Origin: Halisarca cf. caerulea
Lineage: Eukaryota; Porifera; Demospongiae; Chondrillida; Halisarcidae
DNA: 64,000 bases
Direction: 5' to 3'
NCBI GenBank assembly: GCA_963170055.1
Contig: CAUJGJ010000264.1
Span: 1,927,101-1,991,100, forward strand
A program made the translations under genes and the position numbers. This document shows positions 63,084 to 64,000 of the stretch, piece after piece; the stretch's first letter is position 1, and every line of letters begins with the position of its first letter. The notes under the pieces were generated by a model. That model had not been told where the DNA came from and made no database searches. It saw only the letters and a list, made by a program, of their open reading frames with translations.

Positions 63084-63949
63084 TTACGGGATCCTTCTCT
63101 TCTCGCTTGCTATGAGGTATGTGTTGTGGAACTTGCAGTACCAATCCCACATAATCACAGCTTTAGTATATGCATTGGCACATTTGTGGCACAGTGCCAG
63201 TTTACATTTCTTGCATTGAAATTCACGCCATGAGCCAACCTTGGAGCAATTGTGACAATTCTGTGTAAATATGGCAAATAAGTACATGAATTGTATACTG
63301 TAGTATGATAGCATCCAAATCTTGTCATAAATGTACAGTAGAGTAGAATTATTTTTTTTCCTGCTATGGCACCTGAGAGTGTTCATTGTGTATTGCAATA
63401 TTCAGTGTTTCTCTGTACTATGAGTACGTGAAAGGAATTTGTTTCATGTTTCAACACAGCCCAATGTATGCAAATGGGAAGTAACATTTAATTTCATGCC
63501 GTATGTCATGTGTACACATTTGGAGTAACAGATGTGTAGTTACCATGCTGTATAGGGTCCACTAACAGTGGGTGGTGGTGTAACGTCTTATTGACCCTCA
63601 CTTACTGGTTTCTGAAACCAGCATACTCACCCATAGTTTTGAAACAGGCCACACAAAAGTCTGTCTGTGCACAAACACAGCCTTTAGTGTACTCAAACCA
63701 TTCACTTTTACTGTGGTCTGTGTACTAGTCTGCCTGCGAATAATTGCATATTGTTTAGGTTTGTGCAGGAGTTTCGCCTATAGAGACTCTATCATAGTGT
63801 TCCAACTGAGCACAGATAGCTCCGCTCCCTGCTATGATTCTAGGTTACCTAAGGTTTGTTGCATGTTTGTACGTGTATTTAGTGTACACTTTAACTCTAT
63901 ATTGTGTATGTATACTTACCGGATTTTCCTTTTCTTTCTTAGGAGGCAT
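63084..63949 (-). CDS. Zinc-finger gene G, MPPKKE type
   Basis: E1 is 63949-63920 (MPPKKEKENP, donor gtaag). E2 is 63724-63631 (acceptor gactag; SEWFEYTKGCVCAQ, DFCVACFKT; donor gtgagt, phase 1). E3 is 63260-63084 (acceptor tttacacag; CHNC, EFQCKKC, LCHKCANAY, WYCKFH, ASEKRRIP, to TAA). It is a duplicate of gene E, with the same E2/E3 phase gap that implies an exon I could not find in 63265-63610. E1, E2 and the intron between them are almost identical to gene E, while E3 is clearly more diverged. The Lys/Glu-rich MPPKKE start could act as a basic nuclear-type signal, but that is a guess. Confidence 0.58.
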
Positions 63950-64000
63950 TGTTATCTGAAATTGCTCAAATTAGAAATATCCACCTTCTGGTTAATGCTG

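Overview
This window is nuclear DNA of an invertebrate animal. The evidence is spliced genes with GT-AG introns, a CARD-NACHT-LRR (NLR-type) receptor gene, degraded non-LTR retrotransposons, many TA-flanked miniature DNA transposons (MITEs), and very long (TG)n and (TA)n microsatellites. An NLR of this layout beside lineage-specific gene families would suit a sponge, cnidarian or another basal or invertebrate animal; I lean towards a sponge, but nothing in the sequence proves it. A 200-base N gap lies at 37501-37700. All exon models below come from reading splice signals and codon phase by eye.

Layout. (1) 1-8.7 kb: the minus-strand NLR gene, with an LRR exon at the left edge, a large NACHT exon, a CARD exon and candidate linker and 5' exons; its introns are full of fold-back elements. 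(2) 9.4-14 kb: a dead LINE reverse transcriptase, a possible plus-strand membrane-protein gene start, and a ~100-bp tandem repeat interrupted by a MITE. (3) 14-64 kb: a tandem cluster of at least twelve small genes, all on the minus strand, expanded by segmental duplication.

The cluster genes share one architecture. A tiny coding first exon of 2-10 codons starts with ATG and ends in a phase-0 GT donor, followed by one or a few short coding exons. Most encode Cys/His-rich ZZ-like or treble-clef zinc fingers (CX2C..CX2C..CX2C..CX2H) that end in a basic [E/A/D]SE[K/R/L]RK-type tail. Two (14-17.6 kb) carry a Cys-poor relative ending in a C-terminal CC. Three (21-23, 29-33 and 42-43 kb) keep a related ~40-residue head but replace the rest with His-rich or Ser/Gly-rich low-complexity tails. 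Conserved TATA-like boxes and untranslated first exons precede the double-finger genes. I recognise no characterised homologue, so this array of short-exon microproteins is the best candidate here for an undescribed system. Its function is unknown; metal or protein binding is only an inference from the Cys/His content.

Spaces between genes are mostly duplicated non-coding sequence, microsatellites, MITEs and three LINE 3'-end fragments around the N gap.
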